Of a stretch of DNA of 64,000 bases, positions 7,598 to 14,878 are shown piece after piece (within the stretch, counting starts at the first letter, position 1; each line of letters opens with the position of its first letter). The stretch is from Pedobacter sp. ISL-64 (GTDB taxonomy: Bacteria > Bacteroidota > Bacteroidia > Sphingobacteriales > Sphingobacteriaceae), in contig NZ_JAGGPU010000010.1 in the NCBI RefSeq assembly GCF_018613605.1, positions 1 to 64,000 on the forward strand, in the 5' to 3' direction. A program made the position numbers and the translations under genes. Below the pieces are notes generated by a model. The model searched no databases. It had not been told where the DNA came from and saw only the letters and a list, made by a program, of their open reading frames with translations.

Positions 7598-8157
7598 TGA
7601 AACTGCATATCAAAAACATGGTATGCAACCGTTGTAAAATGGTGGTTAAAGCTGAGCTGGAAAAACTCGGCTTTAAACCATTATTGGTTGAACTGGGCGA
7701 AGTTACCTTGGCTGAAAACATTTCTCCGGAGGATAAAATCAAGATATCGGATAATTTGACTCATTTTGGGTTCGAATTACTTGAGGATAGGAAAACCCAG
7801 ATTGCAGAGCAGATTAAAACCGCCATTATTAATCTGGTACACTATACCCAAGAGCCATTAAAAATCAATCTTTCTGCCTATCTCGGCGAGCAGTTAAAAC
7901 TGGAATATACGAGCTTAAGTGCTATTTTTTCGGAAGTGGAAAATCAAACTATCGAGAAGTATTTCATTGCTCAAAAAATAGAAAAAGCAAAAGAGATGCT
8001 TACTTATGGCGAACTTACCCTTAGCGAGATTGCCTATCAGCTAAATTACAGCAGCGTTGCACACCTATCAGCACAATTTAAAAAAGTAACCAGAATTACC
8101 CCTTCAGTTTATAAGGCCACATCAACAGATAGCAGGAAAACGCTTGACGAAATATAA
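7597..8157 (+). CDS. AraC-family regulator with N-terminal HMA-like CxxC segment
   Basis: The first 70 residues resemble an HMA domain (KNMVCNRCKMVVKAEL, Cys10 and Cys13). The C-terminal part (about 95-182) contains an AraC helix-turn-helix with LTLSEIAYQLNYSSVAHLSA and the usual FKKVTRITPSVYK. At 186 residues it is much shorter than classical AraC proteins, because the CxxC segment replaces the usual arabinose-type sensor. It ends the compact metal gene run, overlapping the DUF3347 gene by one base. The probable role is a metal-responsive activator of this locus. Metal identity and target sites are not visible. Confidence 0.82.
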   Translation: MKLHIKNMVCNRCKMVVKAELEKLGFKPLLVELGEVTLAENISPEDKIKISDNLTHFGFELLEDRKTQIAEQIKTAIINLVHYTQEPLKINLSAYLGEQLKLEYTSLSAIFSEVENQTIEKYFIAQKIEKAKEMLTYGELTLSEIAYQLNYSSVAHLSAQFKKVTRITPSVYKATSTDSRKTLDEI

Positions 8158-8248
8158 TAATGTAAAATTTAATAGTTGATGGCTATAGACCATCAACTAT
8201 TAACCAAATTTCTTACCATAAATCAAGACTAATCGGCTGATTGTGTGA

Positions 8249-8256
8249 TAACTTTG
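8249..8256 (+). promoter_or_regulatory. Bacteroidota -7 element TAACTTTG
   Basis: An exact TAnnTTTG lies 23 nt before the yceI-like ATG at 8280, giving a short leader of normal length. It indicates that the YceI gene has its own promoter separate from the metal genes upstream. Confidence 0.6.
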
Positions 8257-8279
8257 TACTTAACTAAATTCTATTAGGT

Positions 8280-8852
8280 ATGAAAAAATTATTCTTATTT
8301 CTGATCGCTACCTCAATTAGTGTGGCATCATTTGCACAAACAAGCTGGAAAATTGATCCTATGCATTCGTTTGTTAACTTTTCGGTTAAACACATGGGCA
8401 TTTCTTTCGTTGATGGTTCTTTTAAAAAATTCGACGGAACAGTAACGGCTTCTAAACCAGATTTAACGGATGCTAAAATCAGTTTTACTGTTGATGTAAA
8501 TAGCATTACTACTGGTGTCGATATGAGAGATGGTCACTTAAAAACTGACGATTTTTTTAATGTGGCAACTTACCCAACCATGAAATTCGAAAGCACTTCT
8601 TTCAAAAAATTAAATGGCAACAACTACGAATTAAGTGGTAAATTGACTATCCGTGATGTAACCAAAGATGTAAAATTTGCTGTTGTTTATGGCGGCACCG
8701 CTAAAGATCAACAAGGTAATACCAAAGCTGGCTTTGGTGCTACAACTACCATTAACCGTTTAGATTATAATATCAAATACGATCCAACAGGCGCTGGCGT
8801 TGCAAAAGATGTTGCTATTAAATTAAACCTGGAATTTGTTCAGGGGAAATAA
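8280..8852 (+). CDS. YceI-family periplasmic protein
   Basis: A 190-residue exported protein with signal peptide 1-19 (ending ASFA) and a lipocalin-like barrel. The start of the mature domain, WKIDPMHSFVNFSVKHMG, is the family signature and aligns with isoprenoid-binding YceI proteins. The SGKLTIRDVTKDV strand pair is also typical. YceI proteins bind polyisoprenoid or amide lipids and are often induced by stress, but the ligand here is unknown. A family A palindrome follows immediately downstream. Confidence 0.9.
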   Translation: MKKLFLFLIATSISVASFAQTSWKIDPMHSFVNFSVKHMGISFVDGSFKKFDGTVTASKPDLTDAKISFTVDVNSITTGVDMRDGHLKTDDFFNVATYPTMKFESTSFKKLNGNNYELSGKLTIRDVTKDVKFAVVYGGTAKDQQGNTKAGFGATTTINRLDYNIKYDPTGAGVAKDVAIKLNLEFVQGK

Positions 8853-8861
8853 TATATAAAT

Positions 8862-8954
8862 CGTCATTTCGAGTGAAGCACAGCGGAATCGAGAAATCTT
8901 TTAACCTACGATGGCTTATAAGCTTTAAAGATCTCCACTTCACTCGAAATGACG
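8862..8954. repeat. CGTCAT...ATGACG palindromic spacer repeat (family A)
   Basis: A full copy with outer ends CGTCATTTCGAGTGAAG and CACTCGAAATGACG. It lies 10 nt after yceI and ends 18 nt before the dioxygenase ATG, so it may act as a terminator or mRNA-end stabiliser between the two. Confidence 0.85.
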
Positions 8955-8972
8955 ATCATCCCATAGAAAATC

Positions 8973-9785
8973 ATGTCTACACTATCTCAATTCAGAAGTT
9001 TTACTCAGCGCTTGCCTCAAACCGAGTTGATGCCAACACTTTTTATTGGTCATGGTTCGCCAATGAACGGTATCGAAAATAATGAGTTTAGCCAGAGTTG
9101 GGCAGAACTGGCAAAAAATATTCCTGTTCCAAAAGCCGTGCTGGTGGTATCGGCCCATTGGTACACTCATGGCACCTTTGTCACCGCGATGGATTTTCCA
9201 AGCACCATTCACGATTTTGGAGGTTTTCCGCAAGCACTTTTTGATGTTCAATATCCTGCCCCGGGCGATCCCGAACTGGCTGCAGAAATTCCGAATTTAA
9301 TTCACTCTACCCCTGTTGGTTTAGACCACGATTGGGGTTTGGATCATGGCACCTGGACAGTAGTTAAACACATGTACCCAAATGCAGATATTCCAGTTTT
9401 GCAATTGAGTATCGATTACACCAAATCACCTGCACAACATTATGAAATTGCTAAGGAAATTTATGCGCTCCGCAAAAAAGGCGTACTGGTTATCGGTAGT
9501 GGCAATATGGTACACAACCTCCGCATGTTAAGCTGGGAAATGATTAATGGTGGCGGTTATGATTGGGCAATTGAAATGAATAATAAGTTTAAAAATTTAA
9601 TTGCCAACGGCGACCATAAACCTTTGATCAACTATCGTAACCTAGGTACCGATGCGATGTTGGCCATCCCTACCCCAGAGCATTATTTACCATTAATTTA
9701 TACCCTCGGAATGAAAAACGACAAGGAAGAAGTTTCTTTCAAGAAGTTTCTTTCTTTAATGACAAAGCTGTTGGCGGTTCGTTAA
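8973..9785 (+). CDS. ygiD: 4,5-DOPA dioxygenase extradiol (YgiD/LigB family)
   Basis: This non-haem dioxygenase-like protein belongs to the LigB class III extradiol family and is related to plant DODA and E. coli YgiD. Its 270 residues carry the metal-site motifs TLFIGHGSPMN near the N-terminus, VVSAHWYTHG, and VIGSGNMVHNLR, whose histidines bind Zn or Fe. Natural substrates of bacterial members are poorly defined, with DOPA and other catechols the likely class. The chosen start gives MSTLSQFRSF. A later ATG (LMPTLFIGHG) would give a shorter form that keeps all motifs. Confidence 0.9.
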   Translation: MSTLSQFRSFTQRLPQTELMPTLFIGHGSPMNGIENNEFSQSWAELAKNIPVPKAVLVVSAHWYTHGTFVTAMDFPSTIHDFGGFPQALFDVQYPAPGDPELAAEIPNLIHSTPVGLDHDWGLDHGTWTVVKHMYPNADIPVLQLSIDYTKSPAQHYEIAKEIYALRKKGVLVIGSGNMVHNLRMLSWEMINGGGYDWAIEMNNKFKNLIANGDHKPLINYRNLGTDAMLAIPTPEHYLPLIYTLGMKNDKEEVSFKKFLSLMTKLLAVR

Positions 9786-9947
9786 CCATGACTTCGGTTT
9801 TGGTGGGATAAGCAGGGGCTTAGGGAGGAACAGATCGTTAAAACTAGTTTTTTATCTGAAACCTTAATTTTCTTAACTCCTTAATGATGAAAAACAAAGT
9901 AACTCTCTTTACCATTGAGAAATTAAGTACATTAGGAAGTATACTAT

Positions 9948-9975
9948 AGACTTCTCGGTTGCGCTCGAAACGACG
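9948..9975. repeat. Solo right end of a family A palindrome
   Basis: AGACTTCTCGGTTGCGCTCG followed by AAACGACG matches the right half of the family A repeats. The left half is not recognisable. The rest of the 294-bp spacer (9786-10079) shows no gene. Confidence 0.6.
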
Positions 9976-10055
9976 ATTATTCGCAGGATGTCAATACCCT
10001 AAAATTCTATAAAACTTTATGATTATTCTGTAACGCTTATGGCCCTATGAAGCGG

Positions 10056-10063
10056 TAAATTTG
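10056..10063 (+). promoter_or_regulatory. Bacteroidota -7 element TAAATTTG
   Basis: An exact TAnnTTTG lies 16 nt before the ATG at 10080. No TTTG -33 element is evident at the expected spacing. Confidence 0.5.
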
Positions 10064-10079
10064 TATAAAGATTTTAATC

Positions 10080-10799
10080 ATGACACACACCTATCAACTT
10101 ACCGGCATGACTTGTGGCGGTTGCGAAAATAAAGTAAAAAGTAACCTGCTCGTTTTACCAGATGTAACTTCTGTTGAGGTTTCGAAAGTTACCAATTCTG
10201 CTACCATTAGCATGGATAAACATATTGGCTTAGATACACTCCAACAAGCTTTGGGCGGATCAGAAAGCAAATATCAAATTTCTGCCGCCCACCATAGCGA
10301 AACACTTGAAGAAGCAAAATCGTGGGCCGAAACTTATAAACCCATTTTATTGATATTCGGTTATGTTACTGCCATATCACTTGTGGTTTCGTGGCAATCA
10401 AGCGGAATTAATTTCATGGTGTTCATGCGCGTTTTTATGGCGGGTTTCTTCCTCACCTTCTCTTTCTTTAAAATGCTTAATCTGAAAGCTTTTGCCGAAA
10501 GTTATGCCATGTACGATATCATAGCCAAAAAATTTAGCGTATGGGGATATATCTATGCTTTTATCGAACTTGGATTAGGCTTATCTTTTGCATTAAACCT
10601 ATCACCCGTAGTTGTAAACTGGGTTACGCTAATTGTAATGACGGTAAGCATCCTTGGCGTTTTGGAAAGTGTTTTAAACAAGAAAAAGATTCAGTGTGCC
10701 TGTTTAGGTGCGGTTTTTAACTTACCCATGAGTACCGTAACCATTGTTGAAGATGCCATTATGATTGCCATGAGCGCAGCAATGCTGATTTTAATGTAA
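10080..10799 (+). CDS. HMA domain fused to MauE/DoxX-like membrane protein
   Basis: Residues 1-70 form an HMA domain with the metal loop GMTCGGCENK (Cys12, Cys15). From about residue 77 there are four or five membrane segments. One is followed by QCACLGAVFNLPMSTVT, which resembles the Cys-X-Cys region of MauE/DoxX redox-associated membrane proteins. The protein is 239 residues long. It probably couples cytoplasmic or membrane metal binding with thiol/redox chemistry and fits the metal locus upstream. The gene converges with the DUF6265 gene, with only 1 bp between the two ends. Confidence 0.82.
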   Translation: MTHTYQLTGMTCGGCENKVKSNLLVLPDVTSVEVSKVTNSATISMDKHIGLDTLQQALGGSESKYQISAAHHSETLEEAKSWAETYKPILLIFGYVTAISLVVSWQSSGINFMVFMRVFMAGFFLTFSFFKMLNLKAFAESYAMYDIIAKKFSVWGYIYAFIELGLGLSFALNLSPVVVNWVTLIVMTVSILGVLESVLNKKKIQCACLGAVFNLPMSTVTIVEDAIMIAMSAAMLILM

Positions 10800-10800
10800 A

Positions 10801-11277
10801 CTATTGCCGTTTATACCTAAACTCCGATTTTCGGCTTTTACCATTAAGCTCGCCTTCAATCCAGGCGAGTAAATCATTTTTTCCCTGATTTTGGTAAACT
10901 ATCCGCTGCGGAAAATCGTGTGTTTTATCTTCGAAAACATAGGTCTCATCTTTTGTGGCAATAAGTTTGAAACAAGTCTCTTTTCCTTCGTTCTGTCCTG
11001 TTACAGTTGAACAGTAAAAAATATCTTTTCCAACCCTTTTGATCTGAAGGGTTTCGGTAAGCAAACTATCACCTTTGGCATTTATTCGATAGCTTTTGCC
11101 GCTGAGTGTTTTATCCGGGTTTTGCACCCACTGCTCTATAATTTTTCCTTTTGGCGTTTGCATTTCCCATGAACCTAAAATGAAAGCAAAGGTTTTTGAA
11201 GGATTTTTTTGTGCGTTAACATTAGTGCAAAACCCAATAAGGATTAAGGCCATAAAAATTAAACGAGTTCTTTTCAT
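10801..11277 (-). CDS. DUF6265 family exported protein
   Basis: A 158-residue protein starting at the ATG at 11277 (MKRTRLIFMALIL). A signal peptide of about 22 residues (ending NVNAQ) is followed by a small beta-rich domain with the family-like pattern LGSWEMQ...GKSYRINAKGDSLLTETLQI and FEDKTHDFPQRIVY. The frame is open further upstream but runs through the DinB gene, so the ATG at 11277 is preferred. It overlaps that gene's stop by 4 nt (ATGA). Function is unknown, and a lipocalin-like ligand-binding role is possible. Confidence 0.8.
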   Translation of the reverse strand: MKRTRLIFMALILIGFCTNVNAQKNPSKTFAFILGSWEMQTPKGKIIEQWVQNPDKTLSGKSYRINAKGDSLLTETLQIKRVGKDIFYCSTVTGQNEGKETCFKLIATKDETYVFEDKTHDFPQRIVYQNQGKNDLLAWIEGELNGKSRKSEFRYKRQ

Positions 11278-11798
11278 TTTGCTATTGTATTTGTAATGTG
11301 TGCTAAATGATGTTTTCCATGCCAGGCGTACATACCCAACATGTTTGCTAATGTAAGTTCTTTTCCCTGAGCTGGGTGAATGTATTTTCGCTGATAATAT
11401 TCTGGTTTCAATGTTTTTAAAAAAGCAACCCAACGTTGGTGCAAAGCAGCCAATAAATCTATAGATAATTTGATATCACCATTTTTTGCTTCCCCTGTTT
11501 CTGCCCAGCGTTCTTCGTAATATGGCCTGATTACGGGAATATCTTCGGTAATGGCTTGTTTAAAACGGATATAAGCATTGATGTGGCTATCTGGAATATG
11601 GTGAACAACTTGCCTCAACGTCCATCCTTCCGGGCGATAAGTTTGGTTTAATTCTTTTTCGGTCAAATTTTCGGTAGCTTTCCTAAGCTGATTAGGCAAA
11701 GCCTCTATTTCGGAAATCCACACGTCGATTTGTTTTTGATCGAAAATTTCTGGCATTAAAAATTGACCGATCGGATATTTAAGCTGTTCTAAATCCAT
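11274..11798 (-). CDS. DinB/YfiT-family metal-dependent protein (bacillithiol transferase-like)
   Basis: A 174-residue four-helix DinB-superfamily protein. The metal-binding histidines are visible in RQVVHHIPDSHINAY (His66/67) and near the C-terminus in YAWHGKHHLAHI. Strong resemblance to YfiT suggests a thiol S-transferase of the BstA type, although whether this organism makes bacillithiol cannot be told from the window. It is translationally coupled with the downstream DUF6265 gene. The upstream spacer carries a short dispersed repeat at 11829-11880. Confidence 0.85.
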   Translation of the reverse strand: MDLEQLKYPIGQFLMPEIFDQKQIDVWISEIEALPNQLRKATENLTEKELNQTYRPEGWTLRQVVHHIPDSHINAYIRFKQAITEDIPVIRPYYEERWAETGEAKNGDIKLSIDLLAALHQRWVAFLKTLKPEYYQRKYIHPAQGKELTLANMLGMYAWHGKHHLAHITNTIAK

Positions 11799-11828
11799 GA
11801 ACCCAAAATAAGGAGAATTATTGAGTTT

Positions 11829-11880
11829 TTAACCGCAAAGATCACAGAGAGGAAGGCGCAGAGTCCTCAGAGGTGGTCGC
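11829..11880. repeat. AACCGCAAAG...CACAGAG spacer repeat
   Basis: This stretch (TTAACCGCAAAGATCACAGA, then GAGGAAGGCGCAGAG) has the look of a repeat type common in Bacteroidota spacers. Only one copy is clear in this window, and 14711-14798 is a related type. Confidence 0.4.
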
Positions 11881-11934
11881 ATACTGTAAACACAAAATCT
11901 GCGTATATCTCCTTAGATCTGCGGGATACTAAAT

Positions 11935-13332
11935 CTACATCAATTTCTTTAGCCATTTTAACAAGCTCATTTTTTTTTCGTAAGGCGGATAAATCATTTT
12001 GGTTAACCCCCAATTCGACTGGAAAACCACTGACCTTTCGTGCGAAAAGGTTTTAAAACCAAAAATACCATGACAACTGCCTATGCCGCTATTGTTTACC
12101 CCACCAAAAGGCAAATTAGGATTACCGATATGGACCAATACATCATTTACACAGGTTCCGCCTGCACTTGTTTCAGTAATAATTTTATTTTGGTTCTGTT
12201 TATTGTCTGAGAAAATATAAAGCGCCAAAGGCTTTTCTTTCCTGTTCACAAAATCAATTGCCTCCTGTAGATTTTTGTAAGTAATTACAGGTAAAATTGG
12301 TCCAAAAATTTCTTCCTGCATGATCGCGCTGCCCTCAGCTACCGAAATTAAAAGTGTTGGTGTAATGGTTAAATCTTGCTCATCCGATTTTCCACCAAAG
12401 GCCAGTACAGCACCATCATGAAGGGCTTCTTCAATCAATTTATTTAAGCGGTGAAACTGCTTTGGATTGATGATTTTAGCATAATCATTTTTGTTAATTT
12501 CCGCTTCGCTAAAGAACATTTTTTGAACCGCTGCCTTATAGTGCATTTCAAAATCGGCCAACTTATTTTCTTTAATTAATACATAATCCGGGGCAATACA
12601 GGTTTGTCCTGCGTTTACCAATTTACCCCAGGCAATTTTTTCTGCAGCTTTTTGTAGGTCACAAGTTTCATCTACAATAGCTGGCGATTTACCACCAAGC
12701 TCTAAGGTAACTGAAGCAAGATTTTTTGCTGCAGCTTCCATCACCACTTTACCGATTGCTGTACTTCCTGTAAAAAAGATATGGTCGAATGGGAGCTTCA
12801 ACAATTCGGTGGAAACATCAACGTCACCTTCAAAACAGGCGATTTCTTTTGGATCAAAATTATCTGAAATCAATTTACTGATCACATCCGCCATTGCTCC
12901 GCTCAGTTCAGACGGCTTCAGGACTACACAATTGCCAGCTGCTATGGCAGAAATCAACGGACTCATGATTAATTGCAATGGATAATTCCAGGGTGCAATA
13001 ATCAGGCAAACACCTTTTGGTTCATAATAAATTTTATTGCTGGCAAAAAGATTGCTCATGGTCCTGCCTGCCGATTTTGGTTTCATCCAGCTACGCAGCT
13101 TTTTTATGGCATGATTTATTTCGGCATAAGTAAAAAACAGTTCAGTTACTGCGGTTTCGAAACGGCTTTTGCGCAAGTCATTCTTCAATGCGGCAAATAT
13201 TTCTTCCTCGGCATTTTCTAGTGCCTGTTTAAGCTGCCTTAGTTTTCCAATGCGTGTTTTAGCATCCGTTTTGCGCAACCCGAATTTATGTTGCTGCTGT
13301 AAAGCGAAAACTGATTTTATCTGTTCTTCCAT
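11935..13332 (-). CDS. Aldehyde dehydrogenase, class 3 type
   Basis: This NAD(P)-dependent enzyme oxidises aldehydes to acids. Visible are the Rossmann segment FFTGSTAIGKVV, the catalytic-Glu block LELGGKSPAIVD, and the nucleophile block NAGQTCIAPDY. Its C-terminus has a hydrophobic and basic stretch (YPPYEKKMSLLKWLKKLM), as in ALDH3 enzymes acting on fatty or aromatic aldehydes. The ATG at 13332 (MEEQIKS) gives 465 residues. A TTG three codons earlier is less likely. It appears to be monocistronic. Confidence 0.93.
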   Translation of the reverse strand: MEEQIKSVFALQQQHKFGLRKTDAKTRIGKLRQLKQALENAEEEIFAALKNDLRKSRFETAVTELFFTYAEINHAIKKLRSWMKPKSAGRTMSNLFASNKIYYEPKGVCLIIAPWNYPLQLIMSPLISAIAAGNCVVLKPSELSGAMADVISKLISDNFDPKEIACFEGDVDVSTELLKLPFDHIFFTGSTAIGKVVMEAAAKNLASVTLELGGKSPAIVDETCDLQKAAEKIAWGKLVNAGQTCIAPDYVLIKENKLADFEMHYKAAVQKMFFSEAEINKNDYAKIINPKQFHRLNKLIEEALHDGAVLAFGGKSDEQDLTITPTLLISVAEGSAIMQEEIFGPILPVITYKNLQEAIDFVNRKEKPLALYIFSDNKQNQNKIITETSAGGTCVNDVLVHIGNPNLPFGGVNNSGIGSCHGIFGFKTFSHERSVVFQSNWGLTKMIYPPYEKKMSLLKWLKKLM

Positions 13333-13519
13333 AATTAACAAAGGCTCACAATTTTTATTGTATAAGCAATTTAAGAAAATATGTGGTTCGTAAGGTTATA
13401 TGAAAATTAAGGGATTAATCGAGCTAGCTAGCGTTGTGCGTTAATTTTAGTTAAAATGCACCCATTTCATTAAAAATTCATTCATTTAAAGCATATTGCA
13501 GCAAATTTTAATATTCAAG

Positions 13520-14707
13520 ATGAAAAGATTGTTTTTTGTTTTCGCATTTGTAATTCCGATGGTTATACATGCCCAAACCCTAAAAACAGATGTATTGGTT
13601 ATTGGTAGTGGCGATGCCGCTTATTCAGCATCTTTTCAATCATTCAAATCAGGTGTTAAAACAATTCTGCTTACGCAAAAGGAACAGCTTGATCTTAAGA
13701 AAATTTCTGATAGCAAGCCCAAAGAAGTAACTCTTTTTTATCAAAGCTTTTTAAAAAGGGAGATTGAAAACGCTAAAAACTTAGATGCACCTAAACCAAA
13801 GCCAGACAAAAAGAAACCACTAAAAGTAACAGTTGATAGCACTCAGCTTTTAAATGTAATCCATGGTATTCCTTACACCGAAATTAAACGGTCAGGCAAT
13901 GGCTGGGAAGTGAAGCTCACCAAAGACAAAAGCATTAAAGCAAAAGTTCTGGTTATAGCCGACAATCCAGAAAAGTTAATGACTGCATTAAAAATTACGG
14001 GCTTAAATCCTGCAACTTCAAATCAATTAAATTATAGTGAGAATTTATATAGAACAACAGTAGCCAGTGTTTTGTCCAAAGGGGCAAATTTTTTATCATT
14101 ATACAGCCTGCTCATCCCAAACCAAGAAAACCTTTTATATATTTCTGCCGATCAGTTCGAAATTGGCCCTGCTGCAGGTGCAATCGCAGCCTATGCTGCA
14201 TTTTTCGATACCAAAACCAGTTTGTCAAATTTAAAAAGGATCCAGGGTGAGTTATTAGCCTATAAACATACGTTAATGCCTTTTGAGGATGTAAAAGCGA
14301 TTGATTCTAACTGGCTGGCCATCCAAAAAGTGGGTATAACGGGAATTATCAAAGCAGAAATAAAACAAGATAAAGCCTATTTCAATCCAGAAAAAGAGAT
14401 TACTTACGATGAAATTAAGCAGCCAATCAAAGATTATTATTACAAGGCTCAGATCTGGTTTGATGATCATCAGAATATTCCCATCAATTTAGAAAATACC
14501 ATTGCGATGGTTTGTTATGTGGGCAATAAATCGGTTGAGGCAATCAAAACCGAACTGCAAAAAAAATGGAACAAAAATTATAAATTCGCTTCTAAATACG
14601 ACCTTAAAAAAGTGTTAACCAGGCGAGAATTTGCAGTAATCATCAACGAGTACTTAAAGCCTTTCGATGATGTGAATGTAGATAAAACCGGAGGGGTAAT
14701 CCGCTAG
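13520..14707 (+). CDS. Secreted FAD-type Rossmann-fold protein, function unknown
   Basis: A 395-residue protein with a signal peptide (about 1-19, ending IHAQT) followed directly by KTDVLVIGSGDAAYSASFQS, a GxGxxx dinucleotide-binding start as in FAD-dependent oxidoreductases. A second region, EIGPAAGAIAAYAAFF, resembles the C-terminal FAD contact of the xanthan-lyase-like group. Much of the central oxidoreductase domain seems shortened and the C-terminal 130 residues are unassigned. The ATG at 13520 is preferred because it starts a clean signal peptide. Export of a flavoprotein-like fold is unusual, and the substrate is unknown. Confidence 0.65.
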   Translation: MKRLFFVFAFVIPMVIHAQTLKTDVLVIGSGDAAYSASFQSFKSGVKTILLTQKEQLDLKKISDSKPKEVTLFYQSFLKREIENAKNLDAPKPKPDKKKPLKVTVDSTQLLNVIHGIPYTEIKRSGNGWEVKLTKDKSIKAKVLVIADNPEKLMTALKITGLNPATSNQLNYSENLYRTTVASVLSKGANFLSLYSLLIPNQENLLYISADQFEIGPAAGAIAAYAAFFDTKTSLSNLKRIQGELLAYKHTLMPFEDVKAIDSNWLAIQKVGITGIIKAEIKQDKAYFNPEKEITYDEIKQPIKDYYYKAQIWFDDHQNIPINLENTIAMVCYVGNKSVEAIKTELQKKWNKNYKFASKYDLKKVLTRREFAVIINEYLKPFDDVNVDKTGGVIR

Positions 14708-14710
14708 GAT

Positions 14711-14798
14711 TTAACCGCAGATGGGCACAGATAAACACATATCTGATATGTAATTCCAAAATTTCATCCGGGTTCATCCTTTTTATTTGTGGTTAATT
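14711..14798. repeat. TTAACCGCAGATGG...TGTGGTTAA inverted spacer repeat (family D)
   Basis: The spacer begins TTAACCGCAGATGGGCACAG and ends ATTTGTGGTTAA, an imperfect inverted pair with a looped centre. It resembles a repeat type common in Bacteroidota and neighbouring phyla. Confidence 0.5.
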
Positions 14799-14878
14799 AA
14801 AAACGGCACTTGTAACATTTCCATTTCCTGTTAAAATTAGCAAGTCCATTCCCTAAATTGCAGCCAAACCTAAAATTC

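Noticed and set aside
8873..9082. Open frame starting inside the family A repeat before the dioxygenase gene
   Set aside because: It reads through the palindrome and then overlaps the dioxygenase gene in another frame, with no coding character.
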